This document shows, piece after piece, positions 24,542 to 35,893 of a DNA stretch of 64,000 nucleotides (positions within the stretch are counted from its first letter, which is position 1; the number at the start of each line of letters is the position of its first letter). The position numbers and the translations under genes are program-made. The stretch covers positions 2,916,645 through 2,980,644 of the forward strand of contig NZ_CM007717.1 of the NCBI RefSeq assembly GCF_002019855.1, given 5' to 3'. The notes below the pieces were generated by a model, which was not told the origin of the DNA, did not search any database, and saw only the letters and a list, made by a program, of their open reading frames with translations. Origin of the DNA: Streptomyces antibioticus (lineage in GTDB: Bacteria; Actinomycetota; Actinomycetes; Streptomycetales; Streptomycetaceae).

Positions 24542-25699
24542 GTGGAACGTCGTACCTTCCTGCGCACGGCCGCGATCGGCGGCTCCGCGGCCGTCCTCGG
24601 CGGCACCCTCTGGCGCGGCGCCGCGTACGCCGCCCCGGCCCAGCCGGGCACCGGCCCGTACGGGGCCCTCGGTTCACCGAACGCCAACGGCATCCGGCTG
24701 CCCGCGGGCTTCAGCAGCCGGGTCGTCGCCCGTTCCGGCCAGACGGTGTCGGGGACGTCGTACACCTGGCACAACGCCCCGGACGGCGGCGCCTGTTACG
24801 CGGACGGCACGGGCTGGATCTACGTCTCCAACTCGGAGATCAACCCGTCGGGCGGGGCGAGCGCGGTGCGGTTCTCGGCGGCGGGCGCGATCACGGGGGC
24901 GTACCGCATCCTCTCCTCCACCCGGCAGAACTGCGCGGGCGGCAAAACCCCGTGGAACACCTGGCTGTCGTGCGAGGAGGTGGACCGCGGCTATGTCTAC
25001 GAGACGGATCCCTGGGGTGTGCAGGCCGCCGTCCGCCGGGACGCGCTGGGCCGTTTCAAGCACGAGGCGGCGGCCGCCGACCCGGTCCGCAAGGTGATCT
25101 ACCTGACGGAGGACGAGACGAACGGCTGCTTCTACCGCTTCCGGCCCACGACTTGGGGCAATCTGTCCTCCGGCACGCTGGAGGTACTGGTCGCCGGCAG
25201 CGGCACGAGCGGCCCGGTCACCTGGGCGACGGTCCCCGACCCGACCGGCGCCACCGCGACCCGCAACCAGGTGTCCGGCGCGAAGCGCTTCAACGGCGGC
25301 GAGGGCTGCCACTACGCCGACAACACCTGCTGGTTCACGACGAAGGGCGACAACCGCGTCTGGCAGTACAACGCGGCCGCCCAGACCATCGAACTCGCCT
25401 ACGACGACTCGCTGGTGACCGGCGGCGCGGCCCCGCTGACCGGCGTCGACAACGTCACGGGCTCGTCCTCCGGCGACCTGTTCGTGGCCGAGGACGGCGG
25501 CAACATGGAGATCTGCATCATCACTCCGAACGACGTGGTAGCCCCCTTCCTGCGCATCGACGGCCAGTCGTCCTCGGAGATCACGGGCCCGGCCTTCTCC
25601 CCCGACGGCACGCGGCTGTACTTCTCCAGTCAGCGGGGGACCAGCGGGAGTTCGTCGGGCGGGATCACGTACGAGGTGACGGGCCCGTTCCGCGCGTAG
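24542..25699 (+). CDS. Tat-exported DUF839 (PhoX-related) protein
   Basis: Secreted protein of 385 residues with a twin-arginine signal peptide at its start (ERRTFLRTAA, hydrophobic core, cleavage near AYA-AP). The mature part belongs to the DUF839 family that includes PhoX-type alkaline phosphatases: WNTWLSCEEVDRGYVYETDPWG, KVIYLTEDETNGCFYRFRP, FNGGEGCHYADNTCWFTTKGDNRVWQY and FVAEDGGNME are the conserved beta-propeller blades. Phosphatase activity is possible but the calcium/iron ligand set was not checked. GTG at 24542 is preferred because GGGAG lies five bases upstream; a GTG six bases earlier would overlap that site. Upstream are two copies of GTCACACACCGC. Confidence 0.8.
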   Translation: MERRTFLRTAAIGGSAAVLGGTLWRGAAYAAPAQPGTGPYGALGSPNANGIRLPAGFSSRVVARSGQTVSGTSYTWHNAPDGGACYADGTGWIYVSNSEINPSGGASAVRFSAAGAITGAYRILSSTRQNCAGGKTPWNTWLSCEEVDRGYVYETDPWGVQAAVRRDALGRFKHEAAAADPVRKVIYLTEDETNGCFYRFRPTTWGNLSSGTLEVLVAGSGTSGPVTWATVPDPTGATATRNQVSGAKRFNGGEGCHYADNTCWFTTKGDNRVWQYNAAAQTIELAYDDSLVTGGAAPLTGVDNVTGSSSGDLFVAEDGGNMEICIITPNDVVAPFLRIDGQSSSEITGPAFSPDGTRLYFSSQRGTSGSSSGGITYEVTGPFRA

Positions 25700-25709
25700 C
25701 GCCTGAGAC

Positions 25710-25745
25710 GGTGGAGGCGGTGGAGGCGGTGGAGGCGGTGGAGGC
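25710..25745 (+). repeat. Four tandem 9-bp GGTGGAGGC units
   Basis: Four exact contiguous copies lie ten bases past the stop codon of the DUF839 gene. Such runs are prone to length variation. Read in frame they would extend the protein with Val-Glu-Ala repeats if the stop codon were lost. Confidence 0.85.
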
Positions 25746-25832
25746 GGTGGTCACAGAATGAACACATCTCCTCCACATCTCCGAAAGCCCCCATAACGTC
25801 GTCCTCCTCGCATCGACACCTCAGGGGACGAC

Positions 25833-26330
25833 ATGAGCAACCCGTACGCCACCACTCCTCCCCCCGCTCCGGGCCCGGCCGCTCCCCGCTGGGCCCGGAA
25901 GCGGTACGTCCTGCCCGCCCTGGCGCTGGCCCTCTTCATCGGCGTCGGCATAGGCGGCGACGGCGAGAACACCACCGAACCGGCCGCGGCGAAGCCCCGC
26001 CCGACGGTGACGGTCACCGCGACGGAAACGGAGACCGCCCCACCGCCCACCCCGGAACCGGCGACGACGGTGACGGCGACGGAAACGGTCCGCGTGACGA
26101 AGACGGTGACGGCGAAGCCGGCAGCTCGCTCGGACACGAGCGGCTCAGGCGGCTCAGGCGGCTCAAGCAGCTCCGGCGGCTCAGGCAGCTCGGGCGGCTC
26201 GGGCGGCGGCTCCGCCTATTACGCGAACTGCTCGGCGGCGAGGGCGGCAGGCGCGGCCCCGCTGCACGCGGGCGACCCCGGCTACGGCCGCCACCTCGAC
26301 CGCGACGGAGACGGCACGGCCTGCGAGTAA
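25833..26330 (+). CDS. Excalibur-domain surface protein
   Basis: Small membrane-anchored extracellular protein of 165 residues ending in an excalibur calcium-binding domain: YYANCSAARAAGAAPLHAGDPGY followed by LDRDGDGTACE, with the DxDxDGxxCE loop intact. A single membrane segment lies at about 25-40 (VLPALALALFIGVGIGG). The 90-residue spacer is rich in Thr-Val-Thr repeats and then Ser/Gly (GGSGSSGGSGGGS), typical of a wall-spanning stalk. The substrate or partner is unknown. It is a single gene. Confidence 0.85.
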   Translation: MSNPYATTPPPAPGPAAPRWARKRYVLPALALALFIGVGIGGDGENTTEPAAAKPRPTVTVTATETETAPPPTPEPATTVTATETVRVTKTVTAKPAARSDTSGSGGSGGSSSSGGSGSSGGSGGGSAYYANCSAARAAGAAPLHAGDPGYGRHLDRDGDGTACE

Positions 26331-26345
26331 CTCCCGAAGCAACTC

Positions 26346-26816
26346 TCAGGTCAGCCGGTCGAGTTCCTCCCCGATGGCGGCGCGCAGCACGTCGTGCCGC
26401 GGCCCGAGGGCGAACTCCGGATCACTCCACCGCTCGGGCGGATACAGCCACACCGGCCGCCCCACGAGATCCTCGGGCTCCCAGTCGAACCGCGGCCACA
26501 CGTGCGCGTGCAGAAACGGATCGGTGTTCCCGAGGATCTCCAGATTGACCCGCCGAAACCCCGACTCGACCCGCCGACAGGCCCGCTCGACGGCCTCCCC
26601 CAGCCGATCCATGTCCCCCAGAAACCCCAACCGCTTCCCCCGCGACAACTCGGACAGCCGCCCCACCCCAGGCTCATCCACCAACAGGACGGAATACCCG
26701 GGCAAAAACTGCACGTCCCCCATCACAGCAAACCCGTCCCCCAACCGCCGCACCACAGCAGGATTCTCCCCCCGCAGAGCACTCCCGATCCGATCTCTCC
26801 GCCACGCATCACTCAT
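26346..26816 (-). CDS. HIT-like protein
   Basis: Probable HIT-superfamily (nucleoside phosphate-binding) protein of 156 residues. The central strand VMGDVQFLPGYSVLLVDEP and the end of the HIT motif LHAHVWPRF are visible, giving two of the three histidines of HxHxH (the first position is Phe). The altered motif makes nucleotide hydrolase activity uncertain. ATG at 26816 is chosen over an upstream start eight codons earlier. It is divergent from the HAD gene with 41 bases between starts, so the two probably share a promoter region. Confidence 0.65.
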   Translation of the reverse strand: MSDAWRRDRIGSALRGENPAVVRRLGDGFAVMGDVQFLPGYSVLLVDEPGVGRLSELSRGKRLGFLGDMDRLGEAVERACRRVESGFRRVNLEILGNTDPFLHAHVWPRFDWEPEDLVGRPVWLYPPERWSDPEFALGPRHDVLRAAIGEELDRLT

Positions 26817-26857
26817 GCCCCGGACCCTACCGACGCGCACCCGGTTACGCTGCGACC

Positions 26858-27520
26858 ATGATTCGTGCAGTGGTTTTCGACGTCGGCGAGTGCCTCGTGG
26901 ACGAGACGCGCGAATACGGCGCCTGGGCCGACTGGCTCGGCGTACCGCGTCACACGTTCGCGGCCATGTTCGGCGCGGTCATCGCCCAGGGACGGGACTA
27001 CCGCGAGACGTTCCAGGAGTTCCGGCCGGGCTTCGACCTGTACCCGGAGCGCGAGCGGCGGGCGGAGGCCGGTAAGCCGGAGACCTTCGGGGAGTCCGAC
27101 CTGTACCCCGACGTACGCGACACCTTCGCGGCGCTGCGGGCGGACGGTCTGTGGCTCGGCATCGCCGGCAACCAGACCGTCCGCGCCGGGTCGATCCTCC
27201 GCGAACTCTTCTCGAAGGAAGTGGACTTGATCGCCACCTCCGACGACTGGGGCGCCAGCAAACCCGACCCACTCTTCTTCGAGCGCGTCGCCGAGGCCAG
27301 CCCGTTCGCCCACGACGAGATCCTCTACGTCGGCGACCGCATCGACAACGACCTCCGACCGGCCGTCGCCGCCGGCATGCACACCGCGCTGATCCGCCGT
27401 GGCCCCTGGGCAACGATCCAATGGCAAACCGAGGAAGCCGAGAAGCTCCCCACCTTCCGAGTGGAGAGCCTCCTCGAACTACCTTCTCTGATCAGGGACT
27501 TCAACGAACGATCGCGCTGA
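26858..27520 (+). CDS. HAD-superfamily hydrolase
   Basis: HAD-type protein of 220 residues. Motif I reads VVFDVGECLVDE, motif II lies in LGIAGNQTV, motif III in SKPDPLFFERV and motif IV in ILYVGDRIDNDLRPAVAAGM. The catalytic nucleophile Asp8 is present, but the acid/base position two residues later is Gly rather than Asp, so phosphatase chemistry is doubtful unless another residue substitutes. The substrate is unknown. It is divergent from the HIT-like gene. Confidence 0.85.
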   Translation: MIRAVVFDVGECLVDETREYGAWADWLGVPRHTFAAMFGAVIAQGRDYRETFQEFRPGFDLYPERERRAEAGKPETFGESDLYPDVRDTFAALRADGLWLGIAGNQTVRAGSILRELFSKEVDLIATSDDWGASKPDPLFFERVAEASPFAHDEILYVGDRIDNDLRPAVAAGMHTALIRRGPWATIQWQTEEAEKLPTFRVESLLELPSLIRDFNERSR

Positions 27521-27595
27521 CGTCCGATCCCCACCGACGCACCTGCCTGACCCCGGATCAGAGCCAGCGGCGATCTCCGCCCCGCCCCCCAACCA

Positions 27596-29893
27596 TCAGT
27601 CCCGACGGATCAACTCCGGGTCGATACGCCGCCCGACCAACGGCAGGGATCCGAGGGTGGCGATCACCACCACGCCCAGGGCACACGCAAGCAGCAATGG
27701 AATCCCGGCGCCGTCCCAGAAGATCGCCCCGCCTCCGGTCACCAGGTAGCTGGACTCGGCCAGTTTCCCGGTCGTCACGGCGAGCACGAGCCCGAGGGCC
27801 AGCGGCAGGACGACCTGAGCGACCTGGACGGCCCGCAGGGTCCGGGGCTTGGCCCCGAGCAGCGCCAACGCGGTGACCTGCGGCCGGCGTTCCACGGCCC
27901 GGTCGGTGGCGGCGACGAGGTAGGCGGCGACCCCGATGACGAGCCCGAGCACCATGCCCACGGCGAGGAGCGTCTTGATGACGGTGATCTGCTCAAGAGC
28001 CGCGGCGTCGACACCGTTCGTGTCGACCTCGATCGTGGGGTCGACATCTGCGATGCCGGCGAGCACGGAGACCACGGTCTCGGGGTCGGAGCGGCTCATG
28101 AGGGCCAAGGTGGCATCGTCTTGGGGGCGATAGCCGACGGGCAAAGATGACGGCGGGATCAGAACCGCGCCACTGCCGGCCAACTGCGTCAGCGAGTCAT
28201 CCTGGTACTGAATGATCCGACGTGGCATCCGAACCACAACGGTTTCGAGCTCCCCTGCGGAGTTCTGCAGGTGCAGGGGGAATCGGCTGCCGGTTTCACC
28301 GATCTCCGCACCCGCGCGGTCCGGAACGCTCAGCCGCGCAAGTTGTCCATCGACGCAGTTCTCAACGGACGACGCCATCTTCCGCAACTGCCCGCACGTG
28401 GCGACCACGACCTCGGTGCTCGGCCGGAAGACCTCGCTCTCCGGGTCGGTCCACGATCGCGTCAGCACAGCGTGCCCCAGAACCCCCGGCACCTCGGTCA
28501 TGGCCCGCTCGTCCTCCTGGGGAACGGCACGCAGGGACATCGTGTAGAGCTGGACCGGCGCATTGTTCTTGGACACCTGGTCCAGTTCGATGAGTACTCC
28601 CTGGGTGAGGGAGGCGGCGAAGACCAGCAGCACCAGCCCGGTCGCCACACGCACAGCCCCGCCCGGTTCCACCTCGTTGCGGCGCATGGCCAGGCGCAGC
28701 GGCAGCGATCCGGTGGTGCGGGCCACGTTCCGGGCCAAGAACCGGGAAAGCAGCGGAAGCGACAGCACCAGCCCCGTGCCGACCAGTACGACCGCCAGTG
28801 GCATCAGGATCGAGGAAAGCGCTGTGTCCGTCGGGACGTTACCGGTGGCGCCCGCCACGCAGTACCCGATGACGATGGTCAGCCCCGGCACCAGCGGCAA
28901 CAGCCCCCACAGCCGGGGCGGCTCCTCCATGGCGCTACGTCGTACGGCCAACGGGTTGGCGGCGGCCTTCCTCGCCCCGATCCGGCCGACGAACCAGGCC
29001 AGCGTCGGACAGCCCACCAGGCAGACGAGAAGCGGGTATCCGGACAGCGAGCCGTCGGCCGGGTACCACTTGAATCCGGGCAGTCCCGTGCGCGAGACCA
29101 ACTGATTGACGACCCAGTAGGCGCCTAGGCCCAGCGCGGAGCCCAGGACGGCGGCGGCCACGGTCTCGGCCGCGTTGACCCGCTGTGTGCCCTTCCTGCT
29201 CAGCCCGAGCAGGCGCAGCGCGGCCAACCGCCTCATCCGGGAAGCGGCGGAGAGCCGAGCGCAGACGGAGAGGAAGACGGCCAGGGGAAGCAGCACGACG
29301 CCGGCCAGGGTGAAGCGCAGGATGTCGAGGGTGGAGGGCTCCACCGTGGGGTAGCGCGCGGATCTCCCGCCGAAGGCGGACAGATGCCCGCCGTCCCTCA
29401 GCTCCTCACGGCTTCCGCCGATGTAGGCGTACAGCTCGTCGGGGTGCGCCAGCCCCTGGGCCGAGATGAGCCCCTCTTCCTTGCCCGGCAGGAGACGGGC
29501 CAGGTCCCGATCGAGTGCGCTGAGCGTGTGCAGCCGAGGGGACACATAGACCTCACGTGGGCCGGGCAGCCGGTCCAGGCCAGGGGGCGGGTCGATCGGC
29601 GTATTTCCCTCGGCGACGAAGATCCGGGTCAGGGCCTCGGAGCCGTAGGGATCCACTCGTAGAAGCGCACGCCCCTCGCCGGAGGTCGAGAGACAGGCGC
29701 CGCGGCCGTTCGAGCAGTCGGGCTCACGAGCGGCTTTGCGAGCATCCTGGGCGGCCAGAATGCCGGGAATCGCCAGGACGACGGCCAGACAGCACACCCC
29801 GATCGCACTGCCCGCCGTCATGAGCAGGAAACGCACCCGGTTGCCCCGCCCGCTGCCCAGCAACAGCCGCAGGCCGAGCAGGAGTTCCCTCAT
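27596..29893 (-). CDS. FtsX-family ABC transporter permease
   Basis: Permease of 765 residues working with the ATPase encoded just upstream (overlap ATGA). The N-terminal membrane segment (about 21-45) is followed by a large extracytoplasmic region, a bundle of membrane segments near 195-385 with an FtsX-type fold, a second extracytoplasmic domain and three more segments near 635-760 (TVIKTLLAVGMVLGLVIGVAAYLVAATDRAVERRPQVTALALLGA is the FtsX core block). The duplicated FtsX arrangement resembles macrolide- or peptide-exporter permeases of Gram-positive bacteria. The substrate is unknown; the small secreted protein next upstream could be connected. Confidence 0.85.
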   Translation of the reverse strand: MRELLLGLRLLLGSGRGNRVRFLLMTAGSAIGVCCLAVVLAIPGILAAQDARKAAREPDCSNGRGACLSTSGEGRALLRVDPYGSEALTRIFVAEGNTPIDPPPGLDRLPGPREVYVSPRLHTLSALDRDLARLLPGKEEGLISAQGLAHPDELYAYIGGSREELRDGGHLSAFGGRSARYPTVEPSTLDILRFTLAGVVLLPLAVFLSVCARLSAASRMRRLAALRLLGLSRKGTQRVNAAETVAAAVLGSALGLGAYWVVNQLVSRTGLPGFKWYPADGSLSGYPLLVCLVGCPTLAWFVGRIGARKAAANPLAVRRSAMEEPPRLWGLLPLVPGLTIVIGYCVAGATGNVPTDTALSSILMPLAVVLVGTGLVLSLPLLSRFLARNVARTTGSLPLRLAMRRNEVEPGGAVRVATGLVLLVFAASLTQGVLIELDQVSKNNAPVQLYTMSLRAVPQEDERAMTEVPGVLGHAVLTRSWTDPESEVFRPSTEVVVATCGQLRKMASSVENCVDGQLARLSVPDRAGAEIGETGSRFPLHLQNSAGELETVVVRMPRRIIQYQDDSLTQLAGSGAVLIPPSSLPVGYRPQDDATLALMSRSDPETVVSVLAGIADVDPTIEVDTNGVDAAALEQITVIKTLLAVGMVLGLVIGVAAYLVAATDRAVERRPQVTALALLGAKPRTLRAVQVAQVVLPLALGLVLAVTTGKLAESSYLVTGGGAIFWDGAGIPLLLACALGVVVIATLGSLPLVGRRIDPELIRRD

Positions 29894-30558
29894 GACGCCT
29901 CCCGCACCTGAGCGGTGAGGATCCCGTCGCGCATCGTGTAGCGATGGTCCGCCTGGGCTGCCACCTGTGCGTCATGGGTGACAAGGACCACCGCGGTTCC
30001 TTGCGATCGCGCCAGGAGGAGAAACTCCTCGAGCACGGCGGTGGCATTTCCGCTGTCGAGCGAGCCGGTCGGCTCGTCGGCGAACACCACGGCGGGCTTG
30101 TGCACCAACGCCCTTGCGACCGCCACACGTTGACTCTGGCCGCCCGACACCTGCGAGGGGCGCCGCTCGCGCAGATCCGCCAGGCCGAGCCGACCGAGAA
30201 TGTCACCGGCCGCCGCCAGCGCCTCGGGCTTGCGTCGGCCGGCCAGCCAGAGCGGCAGCGCCGTGTTCTCCTCGACGGTCAGCTCGGGCAGCAACTCGCC
30301 GTACTGGAACACGAAGCCGAACCGCTCACGACGGAGCGTGCTGAGTTCGTCGTCACCGAGCGCGCCAAGTGCGCGGCCCTCGAAGCAGACCTCGCCACGC
30401 GCAACCGGCAGCACGCCTGCCAGACAGTAGAGCAACGAGGACTTGCCGGACCCGCTCTGGCCGGTGATCGCCGCGACCTCTCCTCGCCGCAGGGAGATCT
30501 CCGCGTCCCGGACGGCCGGGGTGTCGCCGTAGAAGAGATCGACTCCCTTGGCGGACAA
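29890..30558 (-). CDS. ABC transporter ATPase, MacB/LolD type
   Basis: ATP-hydrolysing partner of the FtsX-type permease. The 222-residue protein has Walker A GQSGSGKSS, Q-loop VFQYGELLPELTVEENTALPL, signature VSGGQSQRVAVARAL, Walker B VVFADEPTGSLD and the switch His in LVTHDAQ. The reading frame has only a TTG start (30556-30558), with a weak upstream ribosome binding site. Six codons further out, AGGGGAA sits correctly spaced for an ATC codon, giving ISTSEVLSAKGVDLFYG, so a rare AUC start is possible. Its stop overlaps the permease ATG. Confidence 0.93.
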   Translation of the reverse strand: MSAKGVDLFYGDTPAVRDAEISLRRGEVAAITGQSGSGKSSLLYCLAGVLPVARGEVCFEGRALGALGDDELSTLRRERFGFVFQYGELLPELTVEENTALPLWLAGRRKPEALAAAGDILGRLGLADLRERRPSQVSGGQSQRVAVARALVHKPAVVFADEPTGSLDSGNATAVLEEFLLLARSQGTAVVLVTHDAQVAAQADHRYTMRDGILTAQVREAS

Positions 30559-30639
30559 GACTTCTGACGTACTGATCTTGTTCCCCTATCAAGAGCACGA
30601 GCCCAGGCGCACGCACCTGGGCTCAGAGCACGGACGATC

Positions 30640-31068
30640 TCAGGCGTGGTCCCAGTCGTACGACAGGATCTGGAGCGGCGCGCAGTTGTCGGGACGCAGG
30701 CTGCCCCGGTCGCGGCACACCCGGAGCCGCGCGTCCCCCGTGTAGCGTTGCGCTCCGTCCCAGTTGGACTTGTGCAGCAGGACGGAACGCCCCTGCTTGC
30801 CGTAGTAGCGAACCCAGTTGTGCCCTTCGATCTTTACGTCGACATAGACGTTGTGCCGGTCGTCGGGCAACGCGTCCTTGAGGAGTCCTTGCCACTCGAA
30901 CGCCCCGTGGTTGACCCCAGGACGGTTGAACCGGTAGCTGGCGTCCGTGAACTCGACTCCACGGGAGAGGAGATCGGGAATCTTCGCCTTCTGCGGCGAA
31001 GCAAACGCCGCCACCGCCGCCCCGAACACCAGACTGAGCGCGGCCACGCCGAGCACTACCCTCTTCAT
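30640..31068 (-). CDS. Small secreted protein of unknown function
   Basis: No family recognised. The 142-residue protein has a signal peptide (about 1-24: KRVVLGVAALSLVFGAAVAAFAS) and a compact mature part with aromatic-rich strands (HNVYVDVKIEGHNWVRYYGKQGRSVLLHKSNW) and two Cys (RVCRD, DNCAPL) near the end that probably pair. GGAGG lies six bases before the ATG, which decides the start over a longer reading. It is upstream of the ABC exporter genes on the same strand with 81 bases between, so it may be co-transcribed with them. Confidence 0.7.
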   Translation of the reverse strand: MKRVVLGVAALSLVFGAAVAAFASPQKAKIPDLLSRGVEFTDASYRFNRPGVNHGAFEWQGLLKDALPDDRHNVYVDVKIEGHNWVRYYGKQGRSVLLHKSNWDGAQRYTGDARLRVCRDRGSLRPDNCAPLQILSYDWDHA

Positions 31069-31232
31069 GCCAAACCTCCGCGATGCACCAGCGGCTCCCA
31101 CAGCCACCGAGTCATCACGGACTGTAACGGCACCAAAACAGAGAGAAACGATCTGCCTGCCCCATCACCACCACATCAGGCGATCGACTTCCAGCCACCC
31201 CCGCCGAAAACCACAAGGCCCGAAACGCACAG

Positions 31233-31263
31233 AGGGCGACACCCCCGCACAGGGTGTCGCCCT
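31233..31263. terminator. Strong hairpin between ppdK and the secreted-protein gene
   Basis: AGGGCGACACCC at 31233-31244 pairs perfectly with its complement at 31252-31263 around seven bases. It lies downstream of ppdK and upstream of the small secreted gene (both on the minus strand), so it probably ends the ppdK transcript. The rest of 31069-31454 holds the repeats at 31322 and no gene. Confidence 0.7.
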
Positions 31264-31321
31264 CGTCTTGCGTGCCGGAGCCGTCGGCGATCGGTGAGGG
31301 TCGGGGACCGGCGGCGGCTCC

Positions 31322-31449
31322 GGGTCAAGGGGGTGGGGACCGACAGGCTCCCGCCCGTTCTCAGGGATCAAGGGGGCGGGAAGCAGCAGGGTCCCGCCCG
31401 TTCTCCGGGTCAAGGGGGCGGGGACCGACAAGGTCCCGCCCGTTCACGG
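31322..31449. repeat. Three tandem 42-43-bp units, each able to form a hairpin
   Basis: Units start at 31322, 31364 and 31407 with GGGTCAAG or GGGATCAAG, and end in CCCGCCCGTTCT or CCCGCCCGTTCA. Within each, GGCGGGGACC-type and GGTCCCGCC-type stretches can pair. They start right behind the ppdK stop codon, so they could act as stacked terminators. A degenerate fourth unit may precede them near 31299. Confidence 0.75.
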
Positions 31450-31454
31450 GCAGG

Positions 31455-34202
<2,748 letters not shown>

Positions 34203-34403
34203 GGGTCTCGACTCCTCGAGGACGCGGTGGCTGCCCTGACGGCGAGGAACATACCCAGATCGAAGGCACCTGGGTACGTCCACTTACGCGTCATGCGCCT
34301 GTAACCAGTCGTCCGCCACCGGATCGAAAGTCAAAGCTTGGCAAGCGCAGGGCCGCTGATGTTTTCACTTCTTGAAGACACAGACCGTCAAACCGCCCCC
34401 AGG

Positions 34404-34419
34404 CTGCTCACATGAGCAG
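34404..34419. promoter_or_regulatory. CTGCTCA-CA-TGAGCAG palindrome upstream of ppdK
   Basis: Perfect seven-base inverted repeat around CA, about 200 bases upstream of the ppdK start in an AT-richer stretch. It is a candidate operator for ppdK; no linked regulator is obvious apart from the ROK protein on the far side. Confidence 0.4.
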
Positions 34420-34452
34420 ACCAAGGGTACATCTGAGTTCGATCGATGAACG

Positions 34453-34485
34453 ATCAAGGGGTGGCACTCAGTGCCACCCCTTGAT
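34453..34485. terminator. Perfect 16-bp inverted repeat between ROK gene and ppdK
   Basis: ATCAAGGGGTGGCACT at 34453-34468, one base, then its exact complement to 34485. It is 160 bases past the stop of the minus-strand ROK gene and could end that transcript before ppdK; no T-run follows. A second small hairpin (CACCCCT/AGGGGTG, 34524-34538) is nearer the ROK stop. Nothing else was recognised in 34203-34645. Confidence 0.6.
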
Positions 34486-34645
34486 GTTGTGCAGTCGCTC
34501 ATGATCCGCTCATCTGAGCACAGCACCCCTCAGGGGTGGCGAGAATCACGCTTCAGCGAGGGCCGCGATGTCACCATGCGGACGGGTCCCGAGACAGGTC
34601 ACAGCACGTCTCTCCGGAGGAAACGCGCCTGCCACACAGGGTCCC

Positions 34646-35851
34646 TCAGACCCCCAGGGCCAGCAACCGCTCCTCCACCCGCTCCGGCGCGTACAGGTGC
34701 TCCACCACCAGCGCGCCCGCGCCCACCAGTCCGGCCCGCTCCCCCAGCGTGGACGTCACCACGTCCAGCCGGGCCGTGGAGCGCGGCAGCGCCCGCTGGT
34801 AGAGCAGTTCGCGCACACCGGTGAGGAAGGGGGTCCCGGCCAGGTCCCCGGCGATCATCAGCACCCCGGGGTTGAGCAGCGTGACGACCGTCGCCAGCAC
34901 GTCCCCGACCAGCCGCCCGGCCTCGCGGGCCAGCGCGGCCGCCTCCGGGTGCCCCGAGGCGAGCAGGTCCCGTACGTCCGAGCCGGAGGCCGCCCGCACC
35001 CCGGCCTCGGCGAGCCTGCGGGCCACCGCGCCACCGCTGGCGACGGCGGCGAGACAGCCGTACGACCCGCAGCGGCAGAGCGACTCCGCGCCCTCGGGGA
35101 TCCGGATGTGGCCGATGTCCCCGGCGCCGCCGTCGACACCCCGGAAGATCGAGCCGTCGACCACGACCCCGGCGCCGATGCCGGTGGAGACCTTGACCAG
35201 CACGAACGCCGAGCAGTCGCGGTGGCCGGTGCGCTGTTCGCCGTACGCCATGAGGTTGGCGTCGTTGTCGACCAGGACCGGGACCGTGCCCGGGCGGCCG
35301 GTGCGCTCGGCGAAGGCCCGCGCGAGCCGGCCGCGGATGTCGTAGCCGTCCCAGCCGGGCATGATCGGCGGCTGGACGACGAGGCCGGTCTCGCTGTCGA
35401 CCGGGCCGGGGACGGCGAGGCCGATGCCGCAGACCTCCTCGGCGCCGTGGCCCGCCTTGACCAGCAGTTCGGCGAACCAGCCGCCCAGTTCGCCGAGCAC
35501 GGTGTCCGGGCCGTCCTCGACGACCAGCGTGCCGGAGTGCTCGGCGAGGATCTCGCCGGTGAGCGTCAGGACGGCCGCGCGGGCGTGCCGGGTGTCCAGG
35601 TCGGCGGCGAGCACCACGGCGTGCGCGTCGTCGAACTCCAGCGTGATGGAGGGACGGCCGCCGAGCGGGGAGTCGACCGGGCCGCCGGCGCCCTCGCGCA
35701 GCCAGCCGGCGCGGAAGAGCCGCTCCAGGCGCTGTCCGACGGTCGCTCTGGACATGCCGGTCACCTGCTGGAGGGCACCGCGGGTCGTCGCGCGTCCCGT
35801 GCGGACCAGTTCGAGCAGATCTCCGGCGCTGGCCTGACCGCGTCCCGTCAT
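34646..35851 (-). CDS. ROK-family transcriptional regulator
   Basis: Sugar-responsive repressor of the NagC/XylR (ROK) type, 401 residues. The N-terminal winged helix reads RGALQQVTGMSRATVGQRLERLFRAGWL. The sugar-kinase-like domain contains ALTGEILAEH-like strand VLTLTGEI, VDNDANLMAYGE, VSTGIGAGVVVDGSIFRG and the zinc motif GHIRI...CRCGSYGCLAAVASG. The kinase DxGxT phosphate motif is replaced (AADLDTRHARAA), so it is a regulator rather than an active kinase. ATG at 35851 has AAGGGGG upstream. It is divergent from the two glycosidase genes and probably represses them through the AT-rich site at 35,870. Confidence 0.9.
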   Translation of the reverse strand: MTGRGQASAGDLLELVRTGRATTRGALQQVTGMSRATVGQRLERLFRAGWLREGAGGPVDSPLGGRPSITLEFDDAHAVVLAADLDTRHARAAVLTLTGEILAEHSGTLVVEDGPDTVLGELGGWFAELLVKAGHGAEEVCGIGLAVPGPVDSETGLVVQPPIMPGWDGYDIRGRLARAFAERTGRPGTVPVLVDNDANLMAYGEQRTGHRDCSAFVLVKVSTGIGAGVVVDGSIFRGVDGGAGDIGHIRIPEGAESLCRCGSYGCLAAVASGGAVARRLAEAGVRAASGSDVRDLLASGHPEAAALAREAGRLVGDVLATVVTLLNPGVLMIAGDLAGTPFLTGVRELLYQRALPRSTARLDVVTSTLGERAGLVGAGALVVEHLYAPERVEERLLALGV

Positions 35852-35869
35852 GCGCACCCCCTTGTGTTT

Positions 35870-35893
35870 CTCAAGCTTGCATTACATATTGAG
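35870..35893. promoter_or_regulatory. AT-rich candidate ROK operator
   Basis: CTCAA and TTGAG form inverted arms 14 bases apart, enclosing the palindrome CAAGCTTG at the left. The stretch 35866-35917 is strikingly AT-rich for this genome and lies between the ROK gene and the divergent glycosidase operon, where an operator would be expected. Confidence 0.5.
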
